In this document: piece by piece, positions 1 to 12,676 of the stretch
How positions within the stretch are numbered: the first letter of the stretch is position 1
Layout of the letters: every line of letters begins with the position of its first letter
From: Gordonia alkanivorans NBRC 16433
GTDB taxonomy: Bacteria; Actinomycetota; Actinomycetes; Mycobacteriales; Mycobacteriaceae
Direction of reading: 5' to 3'
Assembly: GCF_000225505.1 (NCBI RefSeq)
Contig: NZ_BACI01000109.1
Coordinates: 1-35,056 of the forward strand
DNA: 35,056 bases
Notes under the pieces: model-generated
What the model saw: only the letters and a program-made list of their open reading frames with translations
Told to the model about the DNA's origin: nothing
The model's database searches: none
Made by a program: the position numbers and the translations under genes

Positions 1-1045
<1,045 letters not shown>

Positions 1046-1049
<4 letters not shown>

Positions 1050-1855
1050 GCGCAAACACGATCTCTTCGAAGACCGGACCCGTCTTCGCGAAGTGCCGGG
1101 AGGAGAACCGCAGCGCACTCATCGGATATCTCCCCGTGGGGTATCCGACGCTGGAGGGTTCACTGACCTCGTTCCGGACAATGGTCGACGCCGGTTGCGA
1201 CATCATCGAGGTGGGCGTGCCCTACTCCGACCCGGTGATGGACGGTCCGACGATCCAGGAGGCCGCCGATCTCGCCCTCACCAACGGGGTGCGGGTGCGC
1301 GACGTGTTCACCGCGGTCGAGGCGATCAGCTCGGCCGGTGGCACCGCGGTCGTCATGAGCTACTGGAACCCGGTGCTGCAGTACGGCGTCGAGAACTTCG
1401 CGCGAGACCTCGCCGACGCGGGCGGCGCCGGGCTCATCACGCCGAACCTGATTCCCGAAGAGGGCGCCCAGTGGCACGCCGCCTCCGATCAGTATGGCCT
1501 CGACCGCATCTACCTCGTCGCGCCGTCGTCGACCAACGAGCGCATCGCGCTGACCGTCGACGCGTCCCGTGGATTCGTCTATGCGGCATCCACCATGGGC
1601 GTCACCGGAGCACGCGACGCGGTGTCGGACATGGCTCCCGAGCTGTGTGCACGCGTCCGCGAGTACTCCGACATCCCCATCGGCGTCGGACTCGGTGTCC
1701 GCAACCGTGAGCAGGCCGCCCAGATCGCGTCCTACTCCGACGGCGTCATCGTCGGCTCGGCGCTGGTGACTGCCGCCAAGGCCGGCCAGGACCGCCTGGC
1801 CTCCCTCGTCGGCGAACTCGCCGAGGGCGTGCGTTCGCGTCACGCGGCTGTCTGA
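1046..1855 (+). CDS. trpA: Tryptophan synthase alpha chain
   Basis: TrpA cleaves indole-3-glycerol phosphate to indole and glyceraldehyde 3-phosphate and channels indole to TrpB. The 269-residue protein has normal family length. The catalytic pair is visible: Glu55 in [12 protein letters not shown] and Asp66 in [10 protein letters not shown], spaced 11 residues apart as in Salmonella TrpA (Glu49/Asp60). The loop motif [12 protein letters not shown] and the phosphate-binding GVGLGVRN and VIVGSALV segments are also present. The start ATG overlaps the trpB stop by 4 bases, so the two are an operon. The next gene, lgt, appears to have its own promoter. Confidence 0.97.
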
Positions 1856-1946
1856 CCCGCTGGTCGAGTAGGGCCGAGAGGCTGCCCGAGGTCTGTATCC
1901 GGGCCACGCGGCAACCGCACCGCACGGGCACACGTGTCCGGTCGGT
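1856..1946 (+). repeat. Possible degenerate copy of an intergenic repeat
   Basis: The gap between trpA and lgt contains GGTCGAGTAGG at 1861-1871 and GTATCCGGGCC near its other end (1895-1905). This resembles, from memory, the short dispersed repeats that begin GGTCGAGTAGG and end GTATCGAGACC and lie after genes in Gordonia and relatives. No second copy of this type exists in the window, so the call rests on recollection only. Confidence 0.3.
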
Positions 1947-1961
1947 TAGGGTTGCATCGTG
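1947..1961 (+). promoter_or_regulatory. Candidate leaderless promoter -10 of lgt
   Basis: TAGGGT at 1947-1952 fits the actinobacterial TANNNT -10 box. It lies 6 bases before the GTG at 1959, so transcription would start at or within a base of the start codon. No Shine-Dalgarno sequence precedes the GTG, which supports a leaderless mRNA. The same arrangement is seen before pyk, tesB, ychJ and the CHAP gene. Confidence 0.55.
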
Positions 1962-3626
1962 AACGCGCCGACCACGACGATGCTCGCCTACATCCCCAGT
2001 CCGCCTCAGGGTGTGTGGGATCTCGGACCGTTCCCGCTGCGCGCGTACGCCCTGTGCATCATCGCGGGGATCATCGTCGCGGTCTGGTGGGGCAATCGCC
2101 GGTGGGTCGCACGTGGGGGACAGGAAGGCGAGGTCCTCGACGTCGCGATCTGGGCCGTTCCGTTCGGTCTCCTCGGCGGGCGTCTCTATCACCTGATCAC
2201 CGACTGGAAGACCTATTTCGGTGCCGACGCCCCCAAGGAGCCGCTCGACGCCCTGCGGATCTGGGACGGTGGTCTCGGAATCTGGGGCGCGGTCGCGCTC
2301 GGTGCGGTCGGTGCCTGGATCGGCGCCCGACGCCGCGGCATCCGACTGCCCGCTTTCGGCGATGCGATCGCCCCGCCGATCCTGTTGGCCCAGGCCATCG
2401 GTCGGCTCGGCAACTACTTCAACCAGGAGCTGTACGGCCGTGAGACAACACTGCCGTGGGGTCTGGAGATCTACGAGCGCGTCAACAAGGCCGGTTACGC
2501 CGACGCGGGCCTGATAGACGGCAAGTCCAACGGCGTCGTGGTCGCCGTCGTCCAGCCGACGTTCCTCTACGAACTGCTGTGGAACGTCCTGATCGTGGTC
2601 CTCCTGGTGGTCATCGACCGCAAGTTCCGCATCGGTCACGGTCGCCTGTTCGCGCTGTACATCGCCGGCTACTGCCTCGGCCGGTTCTTCATCGAGATGC
2701 TGCGCGACGACCGTGCCGCCGTCGCCAACGACATCGCCGGTATCCGCCCGAACCTCTTCACCGCGGCCCTCGTGTTCGTGTGCGCGATCGTCTACTTCGT
2801 CGTCGCACCCAAGGGTCGCGAACAGGGGCTGGAGATGTACCACCCCGAACGTGCCGCCGAACTCGAGGAACAGGGCGTCGCCGGATACGTGGACGACTGG
2901 TACGACGAGGACTTCGACGAACTCGACGCCGCCGAAGGACAGGAACCGCCGGCCGAGGTGGACACACTGGACGCACTCGACGCCGAGGCCGACAAGGTGG
3001 AGACCACCCGTGTCGCCGCCGAACCTGCCGCAGCGGCGAAGGTCTCGGATGATGAACCCGCTGCCGAGCCGGTGGTCGACGAAACCGCGGCGGGGGAGAC
3101 CGAGACCGAGGAACCCGTCACCGAGGAAGCCGAAGCAGCCACTGGCGCAGTTGAGACTGAGGCAGTGGATTCTGACGCGGGGGAGTCTGGCGCACCTGAG
3201 TCCGCAGACGCTGGGGTCGCGGAACCCGAGGTCGCTGAACCCGAGGTCGCGGAACCCGAGGCGGAGGATGACGCAACCACCGACGTAGAGGCAACAGACA
3301 CCGAGGCCGTAGACGCAGCGACGGCCAATGCAGCCGAAGACGATGAGGCCGACAGCGTCGTCGAGAACGAGGACCCGGCAAGCCAGGTCGTCGAATCCGA
3401 GGACGCGGCAACCGGCGTCGCGGAATCTGAGGCACAAGCGACCGGCGTCGTCGAATCCGACCCGGAATCCTCTGCCGTCGAAACCGATGCCCCTGCAGCT
3501 GGCGACGCTGAGTCTTCGGCAGCCGACTCTGCCGACGTGCAGGCCACCGACGCCGGACAGGCCGATGCCTCGAGCAGCCTCCGCCGCCGGGTCGCCTCTC
3601 GATTCGGTCGCCGCCGCCGGCCCTGA
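1959..3626 (+). CDS. lgt: Prolipoprotein diacylglyceryl transferase with long acidic C-terminal tail
   Basis: Lgt transfers diacylglyceryl from phosphatidylglycerol to the lipobox cysteine of prelipoproteins, at the cytoplasmic membrane. The first ~285 residues form a polytopic core. It carries the family signature GRLGNYFNQELYG at residues 148-160, containing the essential Arg and Asn, and later YCLGRFFIEMLRDD. The protein is 555 residues, against 291 in E. coli and 468 in M. tuberculosis. The extra ~265 residues are acidic and Ala/Glu/Val-rich with a thrice-repeated VAEPE unit, and end in a basic tail (RRRVASRFGRRRRP). The tail is probably cytoplasmic and disordered; its role is unknown. 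GTG 1959 is chosen because it sits right after a -10 box; ATG 1980 is an alternative. Confidence 0.93.
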   Translation: MNAPTTTMLAYIPSPPQGVWDLGPFPLRAYALCIIAGIIVAVWWGNRRWVARGGQEGEVLDVAIWAVPFGLLGGRLYHLITDWKTYFGADAPKEPLDALRIWDGGLGIWGAVALGAVGAWIGARRRGIRLPAFGDAIAPPILLAQAIGRLGNYFNQELYGRETTLPWGLEIYERVNKAGYADAGLIDGKSNGVVVAVVQPTFLYELLWNVLIVVLLVVIDRKFRIGHGRLFALYIAGYCLGRFFIEMLRDDRAAVANDIAGIRPNLFTAALVFVCAIVYFVVAPKGREQGLEMYHPERAAELEEQGVAGYVDDWYDEDFDELDAAEGQEPPAEVDTLDALDAEADKVETTRVAAEPAAAAKVSDDEPAAEPVVDETAAGETETEEPVTEEAEAATGAVETEAVDSDAGESGAPESADAGVAEPEVAEPEVAEPEAEDDATTDVEATDTEAVDAATANAAEDDEADSVVENEDPASQVVESEDAATGVAESEAQATGVVESDPESSAVETDAPAAGDAESSAADSADVQATDAGQADASSSLRRRVASRFGRRRRP

Positions 3627-3963
3627 CCCTCGGCCGCCCCTGCCAGGAGGTAAACGCGAAAACCGCCTGCTGAAAACCACCCTCCAGAAGGCAACCGCTG
3701 ACGATATGTAGCCGGCACGTCCACACCGGGTCGAGTCCAGGGGCGGTTCTCGGTCGCGAGGATCACAGCCTTCGAGCACACGCGTGCTCGGTGGTGTTCG
3801 GATACGATCGAACTTCATGACGCGCGATCTCCGACCGCCCGGTTCGACTCAGCCCGGTACCGATCTCGGCACGGTCACTCGCTCGCCGCGCAATACTCCT
3901 CGGGCCAGTGCTGTCCCAGTGGACACTCAGCAGCGATCCGTTCCGGATCGAGTGGAGGTAGTG
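3627..3963 (+). promoter_or_regulatory. lgt-gltB intergenic region with gltB promoter and leader hairpins
   Basis: This 337-base gap holds no convincing gene. A 7-bp inverted repeat CGAGCAC/GTGCTCG (3773-3779 and 3784-3790) lies about where the -35 element should be. TACGAT at 3803-3808 fits a -10 box. A second 7-bp inverted repeat CGATCCG/CGGATCG (3934-3940 and 3944-3950) ends 3 bases before the gltB ribosome-binding site GGAGG (3954-3958). If transcription starts near 3816, the gltB mRNA has a ~150-base leader that can fold just ahead of its RBS. No GlnR or AmtR box was recognised. Confidence 0.45.
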
Positions 3964-6900
3964 ATGCTGTTTTCCGCGCTCCCGGCCAAGCAGGGCCTGT
4001 ACGACCCGGAGGCCGAGGTCGACTCGTGCGGCGTCGCGATGGTCACCGACATCCACGGTCGCCGATCGCATTCGATCGTCGCCGACGGGCTCCTGGCGCT
4101 GGAAAATCTCGAGCACCGCGGGGCTGCCGGAGCCGAGACCAACAGCGGTGACGGCGCAGGCATCCTGATCCAGCTGCCGGACGAATTGTTGCGTGCCACC
4201 GTCGATTTCGAACTTCCGGAGCCGGCCGCCGACGGCTCGCACACCTATGCCGCGGGTACCTGCTTCCTGCCGATGGACGAGGAACTGCGCCGGCAGGCCA
4301 TCGCGCGGGTGGAGGCGCTCGCCGCCGACGAGGGCATCACGATCCTCGGCTGGCGTGACGTCCCGGTCGACCACGAGCACGCCGACATCGGTGGCACCGC
4401 CGTGGCCTGCATGCCGTACATGATGCAGCTGTTCGTCACCGTCGACCCCGAGCCGGGTGCCGAGCGCATCGGCGGCGTCGCCGTCGACCGCTTCATCTAT
4501 CCGTTCCGCAAGCAGGCCGAGCGCGTCACCCCGGAGATCGAGGAGGCGGGCACCGGCCTGTACTTCCCGTCGCTGTCGAGCCGCACCATGGTCTACAAGG
4601 GCATGCTCACCACGATGCAGCTGCCGCTCTACTACGCGGACCTGCGCGACGACCGGTGCCAGAGCGCCATCGCGATCGTCCATTCGCGGTTCTCGACCAA
4701 CACCTTCCCGTCGTGGCCGCTCGCGCATCCGTTCCGGTTCGTCGCCCACAACGGCGAGATCAACACGGTTCGCGGCAATCGGAACCGCATGCGCGCCCGG
4801 GAGGCGCTGCTCGACACCGACCTCATACCCGGCGACCTCAAGCGTGCCTTCCCCATCTGCACCCCCGAGGCCTCGGACTCGGCGTCGCTCGACGAGGTGC
4901 TCGAACTCCTGCATCTCGGCGGCCGGAGCGTGCCCCACGCGGTCATGATGATGGTTCCCGAGGCGTGGGAGAACGTCCCCGACATGGACCCGAAGCGGCG
5001 CGCGTTCCTGCAGTTCAACGCGTCGCTGATGGAGGCCTGGGACGGTCCGGCGTGCGTCACCTTCACCGACGGCACCGTCGTCGGCGCGGTCCTCGACCGC
5101 AACGGCCTGCGTCCCGGACGCTGGTGGCAGACCCGCGACGGCCGGATCATCCTCGCCTCGGAGGCGGGCGTTCTCGACGTCCCGGTCGACGACATCATCA
5201 GCAAGGGGCGCCTCGAGCCGGGCCGCATGTTCCTCGTCGACACCACCGCGGGCCGGATCATCCCGGACGAGGAGATCAAGGGCGAACTGATGCACGCCGA
5301 GGCGTACGACGAGTGGTTGCACGCCGGGCTCCTCGACATCGCCACGCTGCCCGAACGCCCGGTCTTCCAGCCGAACCACGACACCGTCGTACGCCGGCAG
5401 CAGTCCTTCGGATACTCCGAGGAAGACCTGCGGGTGCTGCTCACCCCGATGGCCGCCTCGGGATACGAACCACTGGGTTCGATGGGCACCGACACCCCGA
5501 TCGCGGTGCTGTCGCGGCGTTCCCGCCTGCTCTACGACTACTTCGTGGAACTGTTCGCGCAGGTCACCAACCCGCCGTTGGACGCCATCCGCGAGGAGAT
5601 CGTCACCTCGATGGGCCGTGTGATGGGTCCGGAGCAGAACCTGCTCGACCCCACCGCCGCGTCGTGCCGCCAGATCATGCTGCACTGGCCGGTCCTCGAC
5701 AACGCCGACCTCGCCAAGCTCGTCCACATCAACGACGACGGTGATCACCCGGGCCTGTCGGCCAAGGTGCTGCGTGCGCTGTACGAGGTGGACGACGGTG
5801 GAGAAGGTCTCCGGGTCGCCCTCGAGGACCTGCGCCGGCGGGCGAGCCAGGCGATCGCCGAGGGCCACACCACCCTCGTCATCTCCGACCGTCTCACCGA
5901 CAAAGACCATGCACCGATCCCGTCGCTGCTGGCCATCTCGGCCGTCCACCATCACCTGGTGCGCACCAAGGAGCGCACCCGGGTCGCGCTCGTCGTCGAA
6001 TCCGGCGACGCCCGCGAGGTCCACCACATCGCGACGCTCATCGGTTTCGGTGCGGCCGCGGTCAACCCGTATCTGGCACTGGAGACGATCGAGGACCTCA
6101 TCGCCGAGGGCGAGTTGACCGGTGTCACCCCGTCGAAGGCCATCCGCAACTACCTCGAGGCGCTCGGCAAGGGCGTGCTGAAGGTGATGAGCAAGATGGG
6201 CATTTCGACCATCAGCTCCTACACCGCCGCACAGGCTTTCGAGGCCGTGGGGTTGTCGTCGGAGGTGGTGCGCGAGTACTTCACCCGCACGGTGTCGCGG
6301 ATCGAGGGCGTCGGTCTCGACGAACTGGCCGAGGAAGTCCGCATCAGGCATCACCGCGCGTTTCCCGAGAACCCGACCGAGCAGGTCTACCGTCGTCTCG
6401 AGGTCGGTGGCGAGTACCAGTACCGCCGGGAAGGCGAGCTGCACCTGTTCACCCCGGAGACGATCTTCCTGCTGCAGCACGCCACCAAGAGCGGGCGGTC
6501 GGAGATCTTCCAGAAGTACTCCGACGAGGTCGACCGGCTGTCCCGCAAGGGCGGCACGCTCCGCGGCCTCTTCGAGTTCGATCTCGATGCGCGCGAACCG
6601 ATCCCGATCGCGGAGGTGGAACCGGTCGAGGAGATCATGAAGCGCTTCAACACCGGCGCCATGAGCTACGGCTCGATCTCCGCGGAAGCCCACGAGACCA
6701 TCGCGATGGCGATGAACAAGATCGGCGGCCGGTCGAACTCGGGGGAGGGCGGCGAGGACGTCGACCGTCTCTACGACCCGGAACGACGCAGCGCGGTCAA
6801 GCAGGTCGCGTCCGGCCGTTTCGGTGTCACCAGCGACTACCTGATCAACGCCACCGATATCCAGATCAAGATGGCGCAGGGTGCGAAACCCGGTGAGGGT

Positions 6901-8527
6901 GGCCAGCTTCCGGCGTACAAGGTGTACCCGTGGATAGCCAAGACCCGGCATTCGACGCCCGGCGTCGCGCTGATCTCACCGCCGCCGCACCACGACATCT
7001 ACTCGATCGAGGACCTCGCCCAGCTGATCCACGATCTGAAGAACGCCAACTCCCAGGCCCGTATCCACGTCAAGCTGGTCAGCGCGGTCGGCGTGGGCAC
7101 GGTCGCGACCGGCGTCTCCAAGGCACATGCCGACGTCGTGCTCATCTCCGGCCACGACGGCGGTACCGGCGCCTCGCCGCTCACCTCGCTCAAGCATGCG
7201 GGCACTCCCTGGGAGATCGGCCTGGCCGACGCCCAGCAGACGCTCATGCTCAACGGTCTGCGCGACCGCATCACCGTGCAGTGCGACGGTGCGCTGCGCA
7301 CCGGACGCGACGTCATCATGGCCGCCCTCCTCGGCGCCGAGGAATACGGCTTCTCCACCGCGCCGCTCATCGTGGCCGGATGCATCATGATGCGTGTGTG
7401 TCACCTCGACACCTGCCCGGTCGGCGTGGCGACCCAGAACCCGCAGCTCCGTTCCCGTTTCACCGGCCAGGTGGACCACCTGGTCAACTTCTTCCGGTTC
7501 ATCGCCGAGGACGTGCGGAAGTACCTGGCGCAGCTGGGTTACCGCACCCTCGATGAGGCGATCGGTCAGTCTCAGCGACTGCACACCGATTCCGCTGTCG
7601 CACACTGGAAGTCGAAGGGTCTTGATCTGTCGCCGATCTTCCGCAAGGTCGAGGGCAAGGGGCCGAGCCGGCGGGTGCGGGAGCAGTACCACGCACTCGA
7701 CCGCGCGCTCGACCAGACGCTCATCCAGCTCGCCGAAGGGGCGCTGGAGGACGCCCACCCGGTGACGCTCGAACTGCCGGTGCGCAACGTGAACCGGACC
7801 GTCGGCACGTTGCTCGGCGCCGAGGTCACCCGTCGCTTCGGCGCCGAGGGCCTGGCCGAGGACACGATCGTGGTGAAACTGGAGGGTTCGGCCGGGCAGT
7901 CGCTCGGCGCGTTCCTGCCGCCGGGCGTGACGATCCGGCTCAGCGGCGACACCAACGACTACGTCGGCAAGGGGCTGTGCGGCGGCAAGATCGTCGTCGC
8001 CCCGCATCCCGACTCGTGGTTCGTCGCCGAGGACCAGGTCATCGCAGGCAACACCATCCTCTACGGCGCGACGTCGGGCGAGGTGTACCTGCGCGGGCGC
8101 GTGGGTGAGCGCTTCTCGGTGCGGAACTCGGGTGCGACCGCGGTCGTCGAAGGAGTGGGCGACCATGCCTGCGAGTACATGACCGGCGGGCGCGTGGTGA
8201 TTCTCGGACCGACCGGACGCAACCTCGCGGCAGGTATGTCGGGTGGCATCGCCTTCGTGCACGACCTCGACCGCGACAAGGTCAACATGGCGATGGTCAA
8301 ACTGATGCGCCCCGACCCCGACGACCTGGCCTGGCTCAAGGACGCCATCACCAAGCACGCCGAACTCACCGGTTCGGCGATCGGTGCGTCGATCCTCGCG
8401 GACTGGCCCCGACGCTGCCTGGCGTTCACGAAGGTCATGCCGACCGATTACAAGCGTGTCCTGGACGCGGCCCGGATGGCCGAGGCCGAGGGACGCGACG
8501 TCGATTCAGCGATCATGGAGGCGGCAC

Positions 8528-8535
<8 letters not shown>
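3964..8535 (+). CDS. gltB: Glutamate synthase (NADPH) large subunit
   Basis: GltB hydrolyses glutamine and adds the ammonia to 2-oxoglutarate on an FMN/[3Fe-4S] centre, making two glutamates with electrons supplied by GltD. At 1523 residues it matches actinobacterial GltB. Cys22 in DSCGVAM is the class II amidotransferase nucleophile, exposed after removal of a 21-residue propeptide. The [3Fe-4S] cysteines are Cys1140, Cys1145 and Cys1150. The synthase domain carries GAMSYGSIS and [15 protein letters not shown]-terminal GXGXG beta-helix domain follows. ATG 3964 is chosen for its GGAGG at 3954-3958; the frame stays open upstream to GTG 3784, and ATG 3817 sits 8 bases after TACGAT, so a longer form is possible. 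It overlaps gltD by 8 bases. Confidence 0.96.
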
Positions 8536-10033
<1,498 letters not shown>

Positions 10034-10205
10034 CGGGTCCGCGGTCGCCGAACGCCGCTCCGGCGACGATGACGGAGAACACGCGCGGGCTGTCCGTGTG
10101 AGGCGAAATCCGTACCGGAAAGTAGTGGGCTGTCACCAGCGACAACACCACATGACCCCTGGGTGACGACTTCGGCGGCGCGTGGAGATGCACCACCGAC
10201 GGGAC

Positions 10206-10220
10206 TAAGGTGAGGTTGTG
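10206..10220 (+). promoter_or_regulatory. Candidate leaderless promoter -10 of pyk
   Basis: TAAGGT at 10206-10211 lies 6 bases before the pyk GTG start at 10218, the same spacing as at lgt. GAGG between them is too close to the GTG to act as a normal ribosome-binding site. No good -35 sequence is seen. The rest of the 184-base gltD-pyk gap shows nothing else convincing. Confidence 0.55.
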
Positions 10221-11642
10221 ACTCGGCGAACCAAGATTGTCTGCACCATGGGTCCGGCCACTTCCAGCGACGAGAAGCTCAAGGAACTCGTCGCCAGCGG
10301 TATGGATGTGGCCCGGATGAACTTCAGCCACGGCAAGCATGAGGACCATGCTGCCGTCTACGCGCGCGTCCGCAAGGCCTCCGATGCTGCGGAGAAGGCC
10401 GTCGGCATCCTCGCCGACCTGCAGGGACCCAAGATCCGGCTCGGCCGTTTCGACGGCTGTGACGGCGCCACCGTCTGGGAGACGGGGGAGGAGGTCCGGA
10501 TCACCGTCGACGATGTCGAGGGCACCCACGACCGCGTCTCGACCACCTACAAGAACCTGTCCGAGGACGCGCACCCCGGCGACCGGCTCCTGGTCGACGA
10601 CGGCAAGGTCGGACTTACCGTCGCCTCGATCGACGGCAACGACGTGGTCTGCACCGTCACCGAGGGCGGTCCGGTCAGCAACAACAAGGGCCTGTCGATG
10701 CCGGGTATGAGCGTCTCGGTGCCCGCATTGTCCGAGAAGGACATCGCCGACCTCGAATTCGCACTCGACCTGGGCGTCGACCTGGTCGCGTTGTCGTTCG
10801 TGCGCAGCCCGTCCGACATCGAACTCGTCCACGAGGTCATGGACCGCGTGGGTCGCCGGGTTCCGGTCATCGCGAAGCTGGAGAAGCCGGAGGCCATCGA
10901 GAACCTCGAGGCCATCGTCCTGGCGTTCGACGCGATCATGGTCGCCCGCGGCGACCTGGGTGTCGAGCTGCCGCTCGAGGAGGTACCGCTGGTGCAGAAG
11001 CGGGCCATCCAGATGGCCCGCGAGAACGCCAAGCCGGTGATCGTCGCGACCCAGATGCTCGACTCGATGATCGAGAACTCGCGCCCCACCCGCGCCGAGG
11101 CCTCCGACGTCGCGAATGCGGTCCTCGACGGCGCGGACGCGGTCATGCTGTCCGGCGAGACGTCGGTGGGCAAGTTCCCGCTCGAGACCGTCCGCACGAT
11201 GGACCGCATCTGCCGGGCCGTCGAGACCGGCCCGCGCGACGTGCCACCGCTCTCGCATGTGCCCCGCACCAAGCGCGGCGTCATCTCGTACGCGGCGCGC
11301 GACATCGGTGAGCGCCTCGAGGTCAAGGCGCTCGTGGCGTTCACCCAGTCCGGCGACACCGTCCGACGCCTCGCCCGGCTGCACTCGCGCCTGCCGCTGC
11401 TGGCCTTCACGCCGACGCAGGAGGTGCGTAGTCAGCTCGCCCTGAGCTGGGGCACGGAGACCTTCATCGTCGACCACGTCGACACCACCGATCACATGAT
11501 CGACCAGGTCGACCACCAGCTGCTGCGCATCGGCCGTCTGGCCGAGGGCGACGTGGTGGTCATCGTGGCCGGCGCCCCGCCGGGCACCGTCGGCTCGACG
11601 AACATGATCCACGTCCACCGCATCGGCGAGCAGGACCACTGA
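10218..11642 (+). CDS. pyk: Pyruvate kinase
   Basis: Pyruvate kinase converts phosphoenolpyruvate and ADP to pyruvate and ATP, the last step of glycolysis. The 474-residue length is normal for the family. Visible motifs are MNFSHG and LQGPKIRLG near the N-terminus, the catalytic lysine Lys220 in IAKLEKPE, the metal-binding segment VARGDLGVELP (residues ~242-252), and DGADAVMLSGETSVGKFP. The C-terminal allosteric domain is present in full. The gene starts with GTG 10218 directly after a -10 box. Its TGA stop lies inside the first unit of a palindromic tandem repeat. Confidence 0.97.
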   Translation: MTRRTKIVCTMGPATSSDEKLKELVASGMDVARMNFSHGKHEDHAAVYARVRKASDAAEKAVGILADLQGPKIRLGRFDGCDGATVWETGEEVRITVDDVEGTHDRVSTTYKNLSEDAHPGDRLLVDDGKVGLTVASIDGNDVVCTVTEGGPVSNNKGLSMPGMSVSVPALSEKDIADLEFALDLGVDLVALSFVRSPSDIELVHEVMDRVGRRVPVIAKLEKPEAIENLEAIVLAFDAIMVARGDLGVELPLEEVPLVQKRAIQMARENAKPVIVATQMLDSMIENSRPTRAEASDVANAVLDGADAVMLSGETSVGKFPLETVRTMDRICRAVETGPRDVPPLSHVPRTKRGVISYAARDIGERLEVKALVAFTQSGDTVRRLARLHSRLPLLAFTPTQEVRSQLALSWGTETFIVDHVDTTDHMIDQVDHQLLRIGRLAEGDVVVIVAGAPPGTVGSTNMIHVHRIGEQDH

Positions 11643-11743
11643 CGCCGGAGGCGTTGAGCAGACCACTGACGCCGGAGGCGTTGAAGGAGACCACTGACGC
11701 CGGAGGCGTTGAGCAGACCACTGACGCCGGAGGCGTTGAGCAG
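11635..11743 (+). repeat. Tandem palindromic repeat, 27 bp x 4, at the 3' end of pyk
   Basis: Four head-to-tail units occupy 11635-11661, 11662-11689 (28 bp, with one small change), 11690-11716 and 11717-11743. Each contains ACGCC-GGA-GGCGT, a 5-bp stem with a 3-base loop. The first unit includes the last pyk codons and the stop codon. No T-run follows, so a classical intrinsic terminator is not evident. The row of small hairpins could still slow RNA polymerase or protect the mRNA 3' end. Confidence 0.9.
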
Positions 11744-11774
11744 ACCACCAGGAGTGTGAGCCCCGGTCTGTCAC

Positions 11775-11790
11775 TAGGGTGAAGGCCATG
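11775..11790 (+). promoter_or_regulatory. Candidate leaderless promoter -10 of tesB
   Basis: TAGGGT at 11775-11780 lies 7 bases before ATG 11788. An in-frame GTG at 11779 overlaps the -10 box itself, so it would not be inside such a transcript. This favours ATG 11788 as the real start. Confidence 0.55.
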
Positions 11791-12666
11791 ACCGTGGAAC
11801 AGGCCGGGGATCTCGGCAAGCTGCTGGCACTGCTCGACGTCGAACGTCGCGACGAGGACGTGTTCATCGGGCAGCACCCGGAGCAGGTCACCGCTCGGAC
11901 CTTCGGTGGACAGCTTCTCGGGCAGGGCGTGGTGGCCGCATCCCGCAGCCTTACCCGTGGCAACCCGCCGATCCACGCTCTGCACGCCCACTTCATCCGT
12001 GGTGGCGATGTCACCAAGCCGATGGAGTACCACGTCGACCGATTCCGCGACGGCAAGTCCTTCGCCAATCGCCAGGTCACCGCCAAGCAGGACGGCGAAC
12101 AGGTCTTCACGATGCTCGTGGCCTTCCAGGACAACACCGCCGGGCTCGAACACGCCGTCGAGATCCCGCAGGTGCCCTACCCGGAGGAGTTGCCGCCTCT
12201 CGGTGAGCATTTCAAGGGTTACGAGGACCGCATCGCGACCTTCGTGAACGCCTTGCATCCCGTCGACATCCGCTTCGCCAACGACCCGAGCTGGAAGGCG
12301 AAGGAGGCGGGGCGCAAGCTCACCGACAACCGGGTGTGGATGAAGGCCGACGGCGTGATGCCCGACGATCCCGTGATGCACGTCGCCGCAATGTGTTACG
12401 CCTCGGACACCACGGTTCTCGACTCGATCATCACCACGCACGGACTGTCGTGGGGCATCGACCGGCTGTTCGCCGCGACCGTCAACCACTCGATGTGGTT
12501 CCATCGCGAGTTCCGCTTCGACGACTGGCTGCTGTACGCGACGCGTTCGCCGGTGGCGACCGGTTCGCGCGGAATGGGCTCGGGACGGTTCTGGACGCGC
12601 GACGGCACGCTCGCGACCTCGGTCGTCCAGGAGGCACTGATCAAGTATTTTCCGCCGAAGAAGTGA
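11788..12666 (+). CDS. tesB: Acyl-CoA thioesterase II
   Basis: TesB hydrolyses medium- and long-chain acyl-CoA to free fatty acid and CoA. The 292-residue protein has the double hot-dog arrangement. The N-terminal half has RTFGGQLLGQGVVAA and HALHAHFIRGGD; the C-terminal half has MCYASDTTVLDS and HSMWFHREFRFDDW. The catalytic Asp of YASD and the late Gln of SVVQEALIK are in the expected places. The position after pyk matches pykA-tesB1 in M. tuberculosis. Start ATG 11788 is chosen over GTG 11779 because of the -10 box spacing. It ends 10 bases before a small membrane protein gene. Confidence 0.94.
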   Translation: MTVEQAGDLGKLLALLDVERRDEDVFIGQHPEQVTARTFGGQLLGQGVVAASRSLTRGNPPIHALHAHFIRGGDVTKPMEYHVDRFRDGKSFANRQVTAKQDGEQVFTMLVAFQDNTAGLEHAVEIPQVPYPEELPPLGEHFKGYEDRIATFVNALHPVDIRFANDPSWKAKEAGRKLTDNRVWMKADGVMPDDPVMHVAAMCYASDTTVLDSIITTHGLSWGIDRLFAATVNHSMWFHREFRFDDWLLYATRSPVATGSRGMGSGRFWTRDGTLATSVVQEALIKYFPPKK

Positions 12667-12676
12667 CGCACCGGAA

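Noticed and set aside
1746..3818. A 690-codon open frame on the - strand opposite trpA/lgt
   Set aside because: The translation is repetitive Gly/Arg/Leu sequence mirroring the acidic lgt tail, with no domain or start signals.
3763..6951. A 1062-codon open frame on the - strand opposite gltB
   Set aside because: It is a high-GC antisense shadow: low-complexity Arg/Asp/Val/Gly-rich translation, no recognisable domain, and gltB on the + strand is unmistakable.
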